Shown: in pieces, positions 9,442-18,748 of the stretch
Layout: the number at the start of each line of letters is the position of its first letter
Numbering within the stretch: position 1 is the stretch's first letter
NCBI RefSeq assembly: GCF_024626525.1
Contig: NZ_JANJGU010000013.1
Span: forward strand, 37,594 to 101,593
Source of the DNA: Lederbergia panacisoli
Lineage (GTDB): Bacteria > Bacillota > Bacilli > Bacillales > Bacillaceae_C
DNA: 64,000 bases
Direction: 5' to 3'
Notes under the pieces: generated by a model
The model's database searches: none
What the model was told of the DNA's origin: nothing
What the model saw: only the letters and a program-made list of their open reading frames with translations
Program-made: the position numbers and the translations under genes

Positions 9442-10419
9442 TTACAGAATAATATGCTTAATATTAATAACCTCATCAATTGTTGGTATGGAGGTAATTG
9501 CTCCAATTTTAGTACAAACTAGTGCTCCGACTTTATTACTCATAGTTGTGATTTCTTTCATTTTAGAAAAATCATTTAATATTAGTTCAGGTTCCGTTTC
9601 CTTAGCTAGTTGAAACAACATCGCACCGACAAAAGCATCCCCTGCGCCAGTTGAATCAATAGAATTCACATTGATACTTGGAATTATTTCTTCCTGATTT
9701 CCGTTTGAAATTAGAGTTCCATCTTTTCCTAATGTAACTGCTAAAGCTTTAACACCTAAATTGTGGAAAAACTCCACACCTTTTGATATGTTCTTTTCAC
9801 TAGAGATAATACTTAATTCTTCATCGCTCACTTTGACAAAATTAGCAATAGATAAACATTTTTTGACAAGGTTTACAAATTCATTTTGGTGGCCGCCCCA
9901 GAGATCTTTTCGGAAATTAGGATCGAAGGATATTAGCTTTCCTTCTTCCTGAGCAAACTTCATTGTGTTTAAATAAGTTGATTGGAATGGATCACTTAAT
10001 AAAGCGGTAGCAGATCCAAAATGAAGGATTGATGCATTTTTCAATTTCTCATAATTTATCTCATCATCTAATAAAAAGGCATCCGCTCCACGATTAAAAA
10101 CGAAGTCTCTTTCACCATTTTCCTTTAAAGAAACAAATGCAAGTGTGGTTGGATAATTCTTATCTAATTGCAACATGGATGTATCAACTTTTTCTGAATC
10201 TAGCGTATTTTTAAGAAAGTGGCCAAAAGGATCATTGCCTACCTTTCCGGCAAATAACGCATTACCACCTAATCTAGCAATTGTTGCACACACATTTGCA
10301 GGTGCTCCTCCCGCTTGTTTCTCAAAGTTACTACCATTTAATAGATCATTCCCTATATCTGTACAGTAAAAGTCTATTAATAATTCTCCGATACAAATAA
10401 CTGATGAGTTGTGATTCAT
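9442..10419 (-). CDS. Fructokinase, PfkB family
   Basis: 325 residues with both PfkB/ribokinase signatures: [15 protein letters not shown] near residue 37 and the C-terminal [12 protein letters not shown] with the catalytic Asp. The start has AAGGAG eight bases upstream. Set between two GH32 fructosidases, it most plausibly phosphorylates the fructose they release to fructose-6-phosphate. Other PfkB sugar substrates cannot be excluded by sequence alone. Confidence 0.9.
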   Translation of the reverse strand: MNHNSSVICIGELLIDFYCTDIGNDLLNGSNFEKQAGGAPANVCATIARLGGNALFAGKVGNDPFGHFLKNTLDSEKVDTSMLQLDKNYPTTLAFVSLKENGERDFVFNRGADAFLLDDEINYEKLKNASILHFGSATALLSDPFQSTYLNTMKFAQEEGKLISFDPNFRKDLWGGHQNEFVNLVKKCLSIANFVKVSDEELSIISSEKNISKGVEFFHNLGVKALAVTLGKDGTLISNGNQEEIIPSINVNSIDSTGAGDAFVGAMLFQLAKETEPELILNDFSKMKEITTMSNKVGALVCTKIGAITSIPTIDEVINIKHIIL

Positions 10420-10441
10420 ATTTTCATCTCCTTCTTTCTGT

Positions 10442-10480
10442 AAAAAAAAGAGGGAAACAAGTAATTAACTGCTTCCCCCT
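10442..10480 (-). terminator. Terminator after the cytosolic GH32 gene
   Basis: GGGAAGCAG/CTTGTTTCCC-type stem with G-U pairs, followed on the minus strand by eight T residues (plus-strand A run 10442-10449). It separates the ABC/GH32 unit from the fructokinase gene, probably with partial read-through. Confidence 0.68.
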
Positions 10481-10486
10481 TATCTT

Positions 10487-11929
10487 TTAGGGCACTGATA
10501 TATAACTGTTTTTTACTATTATTTTTCCCTCAGAGGCAAACAAAGAAACTCTTTCACAAGGACGATCTGGATAGACTAAACTAGTCAAAGCATATTCCCC
10601 TTCATTTACAAGTAGTTCAATAGAGGAAGAGTCAATTATCGTACGTAATTGTACTTTTTCTAAATTATTTATGTTGACGACCTGTTTATTTACAAACATA
10701 TCTGAGAATTGCACATTGCCTGATGCATGTCTATCTAATATTAATTTATTTTCATTTACATCAAAAGTGACTGTTGTATATTGATTTTCAGTATGTTGCA
10801 AAGTAAAACCATAGGTAGAGGCATCTATATTCTCAATATTTAATAGAATATCTACGTAGTCCCCTTCTGCTTCAACATGTATTGTTTGGTTTGTTATTTC
10901 CTCATTTATTTCCTTGCGTTCAGAAAAATAAGCATCTAATTCTTTAACAAGGTTTTGGATAACCTTATATCCCTTATTTGTTTTTCGAAGGGTGAGTGTT
11001 CGAGGAAGAGTCATTTGACTTCTCCAACCTTCTGTAGGGACTTGGTTTGCATAGCGCCAATTACTCATCCACCCTAAATAAATTTGTCGGCCATCTTCTA
11101 TAGGAATATCTGAAAAACTCACACCTGCATAATTATCCCTTCCAAAATCTAACCATCTAATATCATCATGCTCAGGTAAAAATGTTGAACCATCAAACGT
11201 CCCGATAAAATATTGCGTTCGTGATCCCTCATCAAGTTTTGGATTATCTCCAATACTCACAAATAGAACCCATTTTTCTTCATTAGTATTTTCTATTTTC
11301 AATTTGAACAGATCAGGACATTCCCAAACTCCGTCATGGGAGCCATTATTATCTCCAAATTCACTTTCAAATTTCCAATCAATTAAATTGGGTGAAGAAT
11401 AAAAGGATATAGTTAGACCCGTCGCTAACACCATGATCCATTTTTCACTATCTTGGTGCCAAATCACTTTAGGATCTCTAAAATCTACTTTTGATTCATG
11501 ACCAAGAACAGGATTTCCTTCATACTTAATCCAAGTTCTTCCTTGATCATGACTATAGGCTAAACTTTGAGTTTGAACTGCTGGCTTCCCTTTAGTCTCA
11601 TCTTTATGGTGAGTAAAAATAGCAACAATCCCAGGTTCATCTGGAAAAAAACCAGTTGAATTATTCCAATCTACAACGGCACTTCCGGAAAAAATAGTAC
11701 CATGTTCATCGGGATAGAGCGCAATATCCAAGTTCTCCCATTTAATTAAATCCTTACTGACAGCGTGTCCCCAATGCATAGGCCCCCATATACTATCATT
11801 AGGATTATGTTGATAGAATAAATGATATTCATCTTTAAAATAAACCATACCATTTGGATCATTCATCCAATTTTTTTCAGGAGCAAAGTGAAGCTTGGGT
11901 CTATATTTTTCTAAATCAATCATTGTCAA
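10487..11929 (-). CDS. Cytosolic GH32 beta-fructosidase
   Basis: About 480 residues. The start is placed at TTG 11929, eight bases from GGGAGG; a longer reading would run back into the binding-protein gene. There is no signal peptide. The GH32 motifs are WMNDPNG (Asp24), FRDPK and WECPD. It is a clear paralogue of the membrane GH32 downstream. Fifteen bases separate it from the SBP gene of the importer, so it probably hydrolyses imported fructo-oligosaccharides or sucrose inside the cell. Confidence 0.92.
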   Translation of the reverse strand: MTMIDLEKYRPKLHFAPEKNWMNDPNGMVYFKDEYHLFYQHNPNDSIWGPMHWGHAVSKDLIKWENLDIALYPDEHGTIFSGSAVVDWNNSTGFFPDEPGIVAIFTHHKDETKGKPAVQTQSLAYSHDQGRTWIKYEGNPVLGHESKVDFRDPKVIWHQDSEKWIMVLATGLTISFYSSPNLIDWKFESEFGDNNGSHDGVWECPDLFKLKIENTNEEKWVLFVSIGDNPKLDEGSRTQYFIGTFDGSTFLPEHDDIRWLDFGRDNYAGVSFSDIPIEDGRQIYLGWMSNWRYANQVPTEGWRSQMTLPRTLTLRKTNKGYKVIQNLVKELDAYFSERKEINEEITNQTIHVEAEGDYVDILLNIENIDASTYGFTLQHTENQYTTVTFDVNENKLILDRHASGNVQFSDMFVNKQVVNINNLEKVQLRTIIDSSSIELLVNEGEYALTSLVYPDRPCERVSLFASEGKIIVKNSYISVP

Positions 11930-11943
11930 TCTACTAACCTCCC

Positions 11944-13545
11944 TTATTTTGAGCGATCGTAGCCAGCTTGTTTGATTTCTAACCACTCTTTAAAACCTAA
12001 ACGATCAAGTTCCTCTAAATAATCTTCCCATTCATCTTCTACTTTTCCATTTGTAATCCATTCTGCTCTTTTTCGATTAATATAAGGATAAAAGTCAGCT
12101 TCAATCTTAGAAAGTTTATCTAGTTCATCCTTATTAAAAAATACTCTTGGATAAATATTATCAGCTGACATATAAGGAACCATCACTTTCTTCATCAGAT
12201 CCAATCGCCAAGCCGCATCATCAGGTTTTGTAGTTTTTGTGCCATAATAGCTATCTAATATTGCTAAAGGACCGCCTACAGAAGTCTTTTCCCTCAATTC
12301 AACAGGCGCCGTGCCCTCTAAAGGAAGATGTTTTAACATTTGGGCACTATCATCCCATTCAAAAATATTTTGAATTTCCTCATCGCCATACGTTCCCCAG
12401 TTATCTTGGACGGATTGATGAGGATCATAGAGTTGATCAATCCACTTAGCTGTTAATTCTAAGTTTTTATTTGCACTGGTAATGACCATTCTAGAACGAT
12501 CAAATCCCATTCCATTAGTTCGTGTCACATTAATATGATCATCTGGACCATATAAAGGGCGCATTAAATCATATGTGTCATCCATACCCGTAATATTTCC
12601 TTTATCCCACGTAAAATATAAACCATATCGGCCTTCTTGACCTTTGGCAACATACGTCGGCCAATCATGTTCAAATGCCTCAATATCAATAAGTCCTTCT
12701 TCATATAACTCATTCATAAATTTGATTGCATTTACGTAGCCTTCATCAGCAGCCGTTAGCTTTACTTCTCCATCATTTGTTACAACGGTGCGGTCCCAGT
12801 TGTCTCCTAATCCAAAAGAGCCAAATAAAAAGCCGGGATCTTGTCCACCATCATTAATGATGAATGACATTGGGATTGTCTGCCCATCACCAGCAGGATC
12901 ATTTTCTTTAAATGCAATTAACACTTCTTTTAATTCATCAGTAGTTGTCGGCATTTCCAGCCCTAATTCATCGAGCCATTTCACATTTATCCAAGGGAAG
13001 TTATCAACAGAGTGAATACTTTCTTTGCCTTCCCCTAATTCCTCAATCCATGGGAATGAGTATATGTTTCCATCCGGAGCCGTCATCATAGCTCTATACT
13101 GAGGTGCTTCATCGAGTACTTTTTGTAAATTTGGCATGTACTTATCAATCAAATCATTTAGTGGAATGATTGCTTCGTCTTTTGCATAGTTCAATAATTC
13201 ATAATCACTGAATCCAGCATTCATAATAGCATCTGGCATTTCACCAGTAGCCATAGCCAAATTCCTTCTTTCACCAAATGTATCGCCTACAAAGTTTAAC
13301 CAATCGATATGAACACCTGTTTTTTCTTCTAAACGTTCAAAGATCAACTTCTCATTAGGATTATCAGGTGCTAAAGGAGAACTAGACGTCATGATTTTCA
13401 ATGATACCTTTTCTTCTAGCGGAAATTTAATGTTCGATAAACCATAATCATCAGACCATGTTTGTTCGGATTTTTTACCACATCCCACTAACATTAAAAT
13501 ACTTACTAACAAAATTGTAGAAATTACCTTAATTGTCTTTTTCAA
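11944..13545 (-). CDS. Solute-binding lipoprotein of a fructan-type ABC importer
   Basis: 533 residues from a TTG start (GAGGG seven bases upstream). Lipobox LVGC around residue 22 predicts a lipid-anchored protein. The size and the DPAGDGQTIP-like loop place it in the large LipO/LplA-type group. Two permeases of the matching LplB/LplC type lie immediately upstream and the cytosolic GH32 downstream, making fructo-oligosaccharides the likely ligand; this is inferred from context. Confidence 0.88.
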   Translation of the reverse strand: MKKTIKVISTILLVSILMLVGCGKKSEQTWSDDYGLSNIKFPLEEKVSLKIMTSSSPLAPDNPNEKLIFERLEEKTGVHIDWLNFVGDTFGERRNLAMATGEMPDAIMNAGFSDYELLNYAKDEAIIPLNDLIDKYMPNLQKVLDEAPQYRAMMTAPDGNIYSFPWIEELGEGKESIHSVDNFPWINVKWLDELGLEMPTTTDELKEVLIAFKENDPAGDGQTIPMSFIINDGGQDPGFLFGSFGLGDNWDRTVVTNDGEVKLTAADEGYVNAIKFMNELYEEGLIDIEAFEHDWPTYVAKGQEGRYGLYFTWDKGNITGMDDTYDLMRPLYGPDDHINVTRTNGMGFDRSRMVITSANKNLELTAKWIDQLYDPHQSVQDNWGTYGDEEIQNIFEWDDSAQMLKHLPLEGTAPVELREKTSVGGPLAILDSYYGTKTTKPDDAAWRLDLMKKVMVPYMSADNIYPRVFFNKDELDKLSKIEADFYPYINRKRAEWITNGKVEDEWEDYLEELDRLGFKEWLEIKQAGYDRSK

Positions 13546-13565
13546 TTTTAAGCCCTCATTTAAAT

Positions 13566-14471
13566 TTATTTTAATGAACCAACCATTACACCTTTCTCAA
13601 AATACTTTTGGAAGAAAGGATACATAATTAATAATGGAAGACTTGCTATAACTATGGATGAGTATTTAATCATTTCAGCAATCCTTTGCATCTCAGCCCT
13701 TGCAAGTTGATCCGCAATCATTCCAGGTTGTACTTCATTTTGGATTAAGATTTCACGGAGAACCAACTGCAACGGATATAGTGAACGATCATCAAGATAT
13801 ATCATAGCTTGGAAATAAGCGTTCCACTGTCCGATGAAAGCAAAAAGAGCGATTACAAAAATAATAGGCTTTGATAATGGTAGAATAATTTTTATAAAAA
13901 TCATTAAATCTGATGCTCCATCTATCTTTGCCGCCTCTTTTAGCTCGTTTGGCAACCCTTTAAAATATGTTCTAGTCAAAACAATATTCCATACACTAAC
14001 TGCTCCTGGTAAAATGATCGCCCATGGTGTATTAAGTAAACCTAACGATCTAATAACCAAATATGAAGGAATCATTCCACCGTTAAAAAACATTGTAAAG
14101 AGAAAAAAGATGGTGAAGAATTTCTTGCCGACTAAATTGTCAATTGATAATGAATAACCAGCTAAAACTGTAAATGTGATAGACACGAAAGTGAACCCAA
14201 CTGCATAAAAAATGGAGTTTAAAAAACCCCTTATAATTGAGCCATCTTGAAAAATACGTATATAGCCATCAAGGGTCCAATGGTCAGGATTCAGTGATAT
14301 ACCTTTTGTCAATAAAATATTGGGCTGTAAAAAAGAACCAAGTAATACATACAATAGAGGAACTATAACAACAATCACGATTATGCTTAATAAAATTTTA
14401 TTGATTAAAAGTATGAATCTATCTGTTTTTGAATTATTAATTATTTGGTTTCTATAATTTTTTTTTCTCAA
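13566..14471 (-). CDS. ABC sugar permease, LplC/YtcP type
   Basis: 301 residues from a TTG start seven bases after AAGGAGG. Six hydrophobic helices, with the ATPase-contacting EAA loop visible as ELKEAAKIDGAS. It is the second permease of the heterodimer, 16 bases after its partner and 20 before the SBP gene. No ATPase gene is near; a shared MsmX-type ATPase is expected. Confidence 0.9.
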   Translation of the reverse strand: MRKKNYRNQIINNSKTDRFILLINKILLSIIVIVVIVPLLYVLLGSFLQPNILLTKGISLNPDHWTLDGYIRIFQDGSIIRGFLNSIFYAVGFTFVSITFTVLAGYSLSIDNLVGKKFFTIFFLFTMFFNGGMIPSYLVIRSLGLLNTPWAIILPGAVSVWNIVLTRTYFKGLPNELKEAAKIDGASDLMIFIKIILPLSKPIIFVIALFAFIGQWNAYFQAMIYLDDRSLYPLQLVLREILIQNEVQPGMIADQLARAEMQRIAEMIKYSSIVIASLPLLIMYPFFQKYFEKGVMVGSLK

Positions 14472-14487
14472 CTTGCTACCTCCTTCC

Positions 14488-15453
14488 TTAATAAAGGGTC
14501 TCTCCTTTCAATTTCTTAACAACCTGGTTTGCAGTGACTAATAGTATTAAACCGATAATCGTATTAAACAAACCAACTGCCGCTCCAAACGACCAATCAC
14601 CTGCTAATAAACCCCTTTTATAAACATAAGTATCAATAACTTCAGATGTTGGGATATTCCTAACTGTTTGGAGCAAGTATGCCTTTTCAAAACCTACACC
14701 CATAATGCCTCCAATGGCTAAAATAAATAATACAGCCATTACGGGTTTAAGAGTTTGGACATCAATGTGCCATATTCTTTGCAAAAGTGATGCGCCATCA
14801 ATTGTTGCTGCATCATGTAGTTGAGGGTCAGTATTCGAAAGCGCCGCTACATAAACAATTGAAGAAAATCCTGCTCCTTGCCATATACCCGATGCAATAA
14901 AAATAGTCCGGAAATATTCTGGATCCGACATAAATGAGATTGGCTTGCCCATAAATGCAGTAATAATTCCATTAATAGGACCAGCAGGTGATAAAAAGAT
15001 AAAGATCATACCCACTATGACAACCGTCGAAATAAAATTAGGTGCATAAATGATTAATTGAATATTTTTTTTAATACCTGCTCGTCTAACCTGGTTTAAC
15101 ATAATTGCCAAAATAACAGGAACAGGAAATCCAATAATGAGACCATATACACTAAGTTTTATTGTATTTGAAAAGATTTGCAGGAAATTAGGAGAAGTTA
15201 GGAAACCGGTAAAATGAGAAAGCCCAGCCCAATCACTCTCCCATATCCCTTTTGTCACACTAAAATCTTGAAATGCGATTAGCACTCCGTACATCGGCAC
15301 ATAATTAAAGATAAAGACTGATATAACTGCGGGTGCTAGAAACAGATATAATATATAATTATTTTTGAAATACTGTAAGAAGCTTTGCTTTTTCTTATTT
15401 TTTTTTGCAATTATATTAGTTTTATCTGATGCAGAGCCCAATGCCTTTTCCAT
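14488..15453 (-). CDS. ABC sugar permease, LplB/YteP type
   Basis: 321 residues from an ATG preceded by AAGGAGG. Six predicted helices after a basic N-terminal tail; the EAA loop appears as LHDAATIDGAS. It is the first gene of the importer unit permease-permease-SBP-GH32. The 313-base gap upstream holds a 9-bp inverted repeat and repeated AACACGTT motifs, candidate sites for the neighbouring response regulator. Confidence 0.9.
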   Translation of the reverse strand: MEKALGSASDKTNIIAKKNKKKQSFLQYFKNNYILYLFLAPAVISVFIFNYVPMYGVLIAFQDFSVTKGIWESDWAGLSHFTGFLTSPNFLQIFSNTIKLSVYGLIIGFPVPVILAIMLNQVRRAGIKKNIQLIIYAPNFISTVVIVGMIFIFLSPAGPINGIITAFMGKPISFMSDPEYFRTIFIASGIWQGAGFSSIVYVAALSNTDPQLHDAATIDGASLLQRIWHIDVQTLKPVMAVLFILAIGGIMGVGFEKAYLLQTVRNIPTSEVIDTYVYKRGLLAGDWSFGAAVGLFNTIIGLILLVTANQVVKKLKGETLY

Positions 15454-15558
15454 GAATTTTCCTCCTTCATTGATTCTGTATGTCTATTTAGTTAGTTTTT
15501 TTGTTATCTACCTGCTTTCAAACAAAGTAATGAAACGTATTAGTTACAAACACGTTAC

Positions 15559-15589
15559 CTGTAAAATAATATAGCAGATGATTTTACAG
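15559..15589. promoter_or_regulatory. Inverted repeat upstream of the fructan importer
   Basis: Perfect CTGTAAAAT / ATTTTACAG arms separated by 13 bases, about 110 bases upstream of the first permease. Two copies of AACACGTT flank it at 15549-15556 and 15613-15620. These are candidate operators for the adjacent YesN-like regulator; the function is inferred from position only. Confidence 0.4.
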
Positions 15590-15656
15590 AACTATTTCAA
15601 TATTATTGGGTCAACACGTTTAATATTTTTGGTATCTATAGTGCAACAAATAAAAA

Positions 15657-15692
15657 AATCTTTTTAATGCTTTGTAAAGCATTAAAAAGATT
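15657..15692 (-). terminator. Terminator of the sensor operon
   Basis: Perfect inverted repeat with 17-base arms around a two-base centre, followed on the minus strand by seven T residues. It lies 75 bases beyond the stop of the binding-protein gene 15767-17104 and separates the sensor operon from the importer operon. Confidence 0.85.
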
Positions 15693-15766
15693 CGATTTTA
15701 ATAATGAAATATTATGTTAGAAATTAGTAAAATCCTAAATTAATTTTAATTCCAATTTCTCTTTAT

Positions 15767-17104
15767 TTAGGGCTTCGATATTTTCGAGATACTAGAATCA
15801 ATTTTCTTTACAGCTTCCTCGGCTGATTTTTTTACATCTTTGTTTCCAATTCCCACGTCCTCAAACAATACTTTTATTGTCTCACTTATTACCGGATATA
15901 CAGGAGAAACTGGCCTGTTTTTCGAGAACTTTTGTGATTGTTGTAGAAAGATATTTTTGGGGTACTCATTTAATTCTGGAAATTCTTTAGCAACTGATTG
16001 CCTTGCAGGAAGGTCTCCTGTAAAACTAACGTAAGTTTTTACCCCTTCATAACTTGTAATGTATTTAACAAATTTCCATGCTTCTTCAGGATACTTAGTT
16101 TTGGCGGATATTCCTAAAGCCCAACCCCCATTAGGGGCTAATTGCTTAACTCCTTTTGGTAAGGGAGCAACATCAAAATCTTCACCTAAAATAAAATCTG
16201 GATAATTTTTTTTCAAGTCTTCTAAAACCCAAGAGCCAAGAACAGTCATTGCAAGTTGTCCTGTTTCAAATGACTCCGGAGGTAATTCTACTTCCGCTAT
16301 ATTATACTTATTATATAATTCTTGGTAAAACTGTAGTGCCTTCAGAGATTCAAGGGAATCTAAATATCCTTTTGCCGTTAATCCATCAGGACTTAATACA
16401 TCCCCACCAAACTGCCACAACAATGGAATTTTAAAATAGGCAGGACCTTCGCCATCACCAAAACCTTGGGCTGGATCAATAGCATAAATTCCTTCATCAG
16501 GATTATGTAATTGCTTGGCTATTTCTAACACTTCATCCCACGTCATAGGGTTATTCGGATCTTTAGAGGGTAAAGGGATACCCGCCTCTTTAAATATTTT
16601 TTTGTTATAAAATAAGGCAATACTAGATTCTACGATTGGAGCAAGATAAATTTCGTTATTAAAGCTCATACCGCTAATTGTTGATTTAGGAAAATCAAAA
16701 ATTCCCCCTTCTTCTTTCATATAATCATTTATAGATAATAATGAACCTGCATTTGCATACAATCCCAAGTTGGGACTATCTATCGTCATAATATCCGGAG
16801 GAGATCCCGCAGCAAATTCGGTGCGCAATCTCACTTCATAGTCACCGTAAGGAATAGATTCCATATTAATTTTAATACTCGGATTAGACATTTGAAATTT
16901 TGAAACTAATTCTTCATACGCCTTATTTTCCGATTGATTGCCTGAATTCCTCCAAAATGTTAATTCAATTTTTTTTTCAACGCTATCTGTTGTATCCTTT
17001 TTCTCTGTCTGCTGACCGAAAAACTGATTAATGAAAATAAAAACAGCACCTATAATACTTATAGAAATCAGTGTTGGAATAATAAGAATAGACCCTTTTT
17101 TCAT
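15767..17104 (-). CDS. Membrane-anchored family-1 solute-binding protein, probable sensor partner
   Basis: 445 residues. The N-terminus has one hydrophobic helix (residues 5-28) but no lipobox cysteine, so it should stay anchored by a transmembrane segment. The rest is a typical family-1 binding protein (LTFWRNSGNQSENKAYEEL, PPDIMTID, MTWDEVLEIAKQL, NGGWALGISAKTKYPEEAW). It is 54 bases downstream of the response regulator and no permease belongs to its transcript, since a strong terminator follows. The arrangement recalls three-component sugar sensors in which a binding protein modulates a YesM-like kinase. A transport role is the alternative. Confidence 0.85.
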   Translation of the reverse strand: MKKGSILIIPTLISISIIGAVFIFINQFFGQQTEKKDTTDSVEKKIELTFWRNSGNQSENKAYEELVSKFQMSNPSIKINMESIPYGDYEVRLRTEFAAGSPPDIMTIDSPNLGLYANAGSLLSINDYMKEEGGIFDFPKSTISGMSFNNEIYLAPIVESSIALFYNKKIFKEAGIPLPSKDPNNPMTWDEVLEIAKQLHNPDEGIYAIDPAQGFGDGEGPAYFKIPLLWQFGGDVLSPDGLTAKGYLDSLESLKALQFYQELYNKYNIAEVELPPESFETGQLAMTVLGSWVLEDLKKNYPDFILGEDFDVAPLPKGVKQLAPNGGWALGISAKTKYPEEAWKFVKYITSYEGVKTYVSFTGDLPARQSVAKEFPELNEYPKNIFLQQSQKFSKNRPVSPVYPVISETIKVLFEDVGIGNKDVKKSAEEAVKKIDSSISKISKP

Positions 17105-17158
17105 CTACTTTCCTTCTTTCAGTTTTTTACAGATATTCCATATCTCACAACAAATATA

Positions 17159-18748
17159 TTACTTTATCAGTTGATCACGATATTCCACTGGAGTTTGTCC
17201 AAATTGTTTTTTAAATACTGTACTAAAATAACCCGAACTTAAGAAACCAACTAAATTTGCTACATCAATTACCTTAAGCTCCCGATCCTCAAGGAACTTT
17301 TTTGCTTTCTTCATTCGTAACTCAACAAGATACTCACTAAAATTTTGCCCAACATGACTTTTAAATATCTCAGATAAATAGGAACTATTTATATGAAAAG
17401 TCTTCGATAATAAAGTTAATGAAATTTCATTTGCATAATGGACATCCAAATAATGTTGTATGCTATCAATCATTATCTTTCCGTTAGAAAAACGTGTTAA
17501 GCGAATCTTTTCTATTATAATGAGAGCCAATTCAACAAGATAGGCAATTACTTTTTGAGGTGCATCAAGCCCTGAAATACTTTGTTGACAATCCCAAATT
17601 GTTTTTTGGATTTCTCTTGTTTCTATGTCATATTTTTTTGTAAAGGAGCTTACAAGAATTAAAACTCTATTAGCAACAAAATAAAATGAAAATATGGATT
17701 GATTTTCTACCCCCGTTACTGACTCAAGGGTTGATTTAAACATCTCTATATCTAGACCTTCAATTGCAATCGTCAATTTCTTTTCAATATCTTCAGATAT
17801 TTGCAATACCTCTTTTTGAAGTTGCTTTTCATCAATTACTTGCGACATAGGTCCCAGCTTACTTTGCCCCCATGAATAAAGACTTGAAATATAACCAGAT
17901 TTAAAATTAACTAGACCGGTAACAACACTACCTACTCCAATAACCGTTTCCAATTTCAATAAGGTTTTCACCTTTATCTGAAAATCTCTTATAAAATGGG
18001 TAACCAAATTTTCTTGTTCTGGTTCAATTATTTGCATAAAATGAACTAGATTTCTGTAACTAGGATTATTAAAGTAATAGGTTCCTGGATAATATGTCGC
18101 TAATTCTTTGCATAACATTTGAAAGGGAAGCCATCGACTCTTTAAATAGGAAATATCCTCATTTCCTTCTCTTACCTCTACAGTTAGAAAAATGACATTA
18201 ATATCATCATTTGCAAGATGATCTAATTGTAACTGCAATAGCCTGTCTTGAATCATATGAAATTCTAACAGTTCACCTGTTGCTATATGAAGAATATATT
18301 GTTCTTGTACTTCTTGAATACGACTATTTGCAACCCATCGAATACGGGCAGTCTCTTTTTCTTTTCTTTTCTCTTCCTCAATCTCCATCCGTACTTTTCT
18401 TAGCGTCTCCAAAAGTTCGTCTGGGTCAACAGGCTTTAATATATAATCCTTAACCCCTTCCTGCATCGAATGGCGTACATACTCAAATTCAGAGTAACCT
18501 GATAATACGATTACCTTTATATCTGGGTAATCCTCATGACAACGCTTAGCCAATTCCATCCCATCCATAACAGGCATTCTAATATCTGTGATCACTATAT
18601 CTATCTCTTTTGTTTGCAAAAAATCTAATGTTTCTTGCCCATTAAGTGCTTCTCCTACAATTTGAAATCCTTCTTGTTCCCAGTCCACCTTCATTTTTAA
18701 GCCTTTAAGAATTTGTATCTCATCATCAGTAATAATTACCTTCAACAT
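17159..18748 (-). CDS. YesN-like response regulator with AraC-type DNA-binding domain
   Basis: About 529 residues. The ATG at 18748 is eight bases from AGAGG; an ATG three codons earlier abuts the site. The receiver domain (about 1-120) has acidic residues near the start, phosphoacceptor Asp55 in ITDIRMP and the conserved Lys in YILKPVD. A long linker leads to a C-terminal AraC-type helix-turn-helix domain (last 100 residues) ending GFLSSGYFSTVFKKQFGQTP. The gene overlaps the end of the kinase gene by 23 bases, indicating translational coupling. The likely target is the fructan importer unit. Confidence 0.93.
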   Translation of the reverse strand: MLKVIITDDEIQILKGLKMKVDWEQEGFQIVGEALNGQETLDFLQTKEIDIVITDIRMPVMDGMELAKRCHEDYPDIKVIVLSGYSEFEYVRHSMQEGVKDYILKPVDPDELLETLRKVRMEIEEEKRKEKETARIRWVANSRIQEVQEQYILHIATGELLEFHMIQDRLLQLQLDHLANDDINVIFLTVEVREGNEDISYLKSRWLPFQMLCKELATYYPGTYYFNNPSYRNLVHFMQIIEPEQENLVTHFIRDFQIKVKTLLKLETVIGVGSVVTGLVNFKSGYISSLYSWGQSKLGPMSQVIDEKQLQKEVLQISEDIEKKLTIAIEGLDIEMFKSTLESVTGVENQSIFSFYFVANRVLILVSSFTKKYDIETREIQKTIWDCQQSISGLDAPQKVIAYLVELALIIIEKIRLTRFSNGKIMIDSIQHYLDVHYANEISLTLLSKTFHINSSYLSEIFKSHVGQNFSEYLVELRMKKAKKFLEDRELKVIDVANLVGFLSSGYFSTVFKKQFGQTPVEYRDQLIK

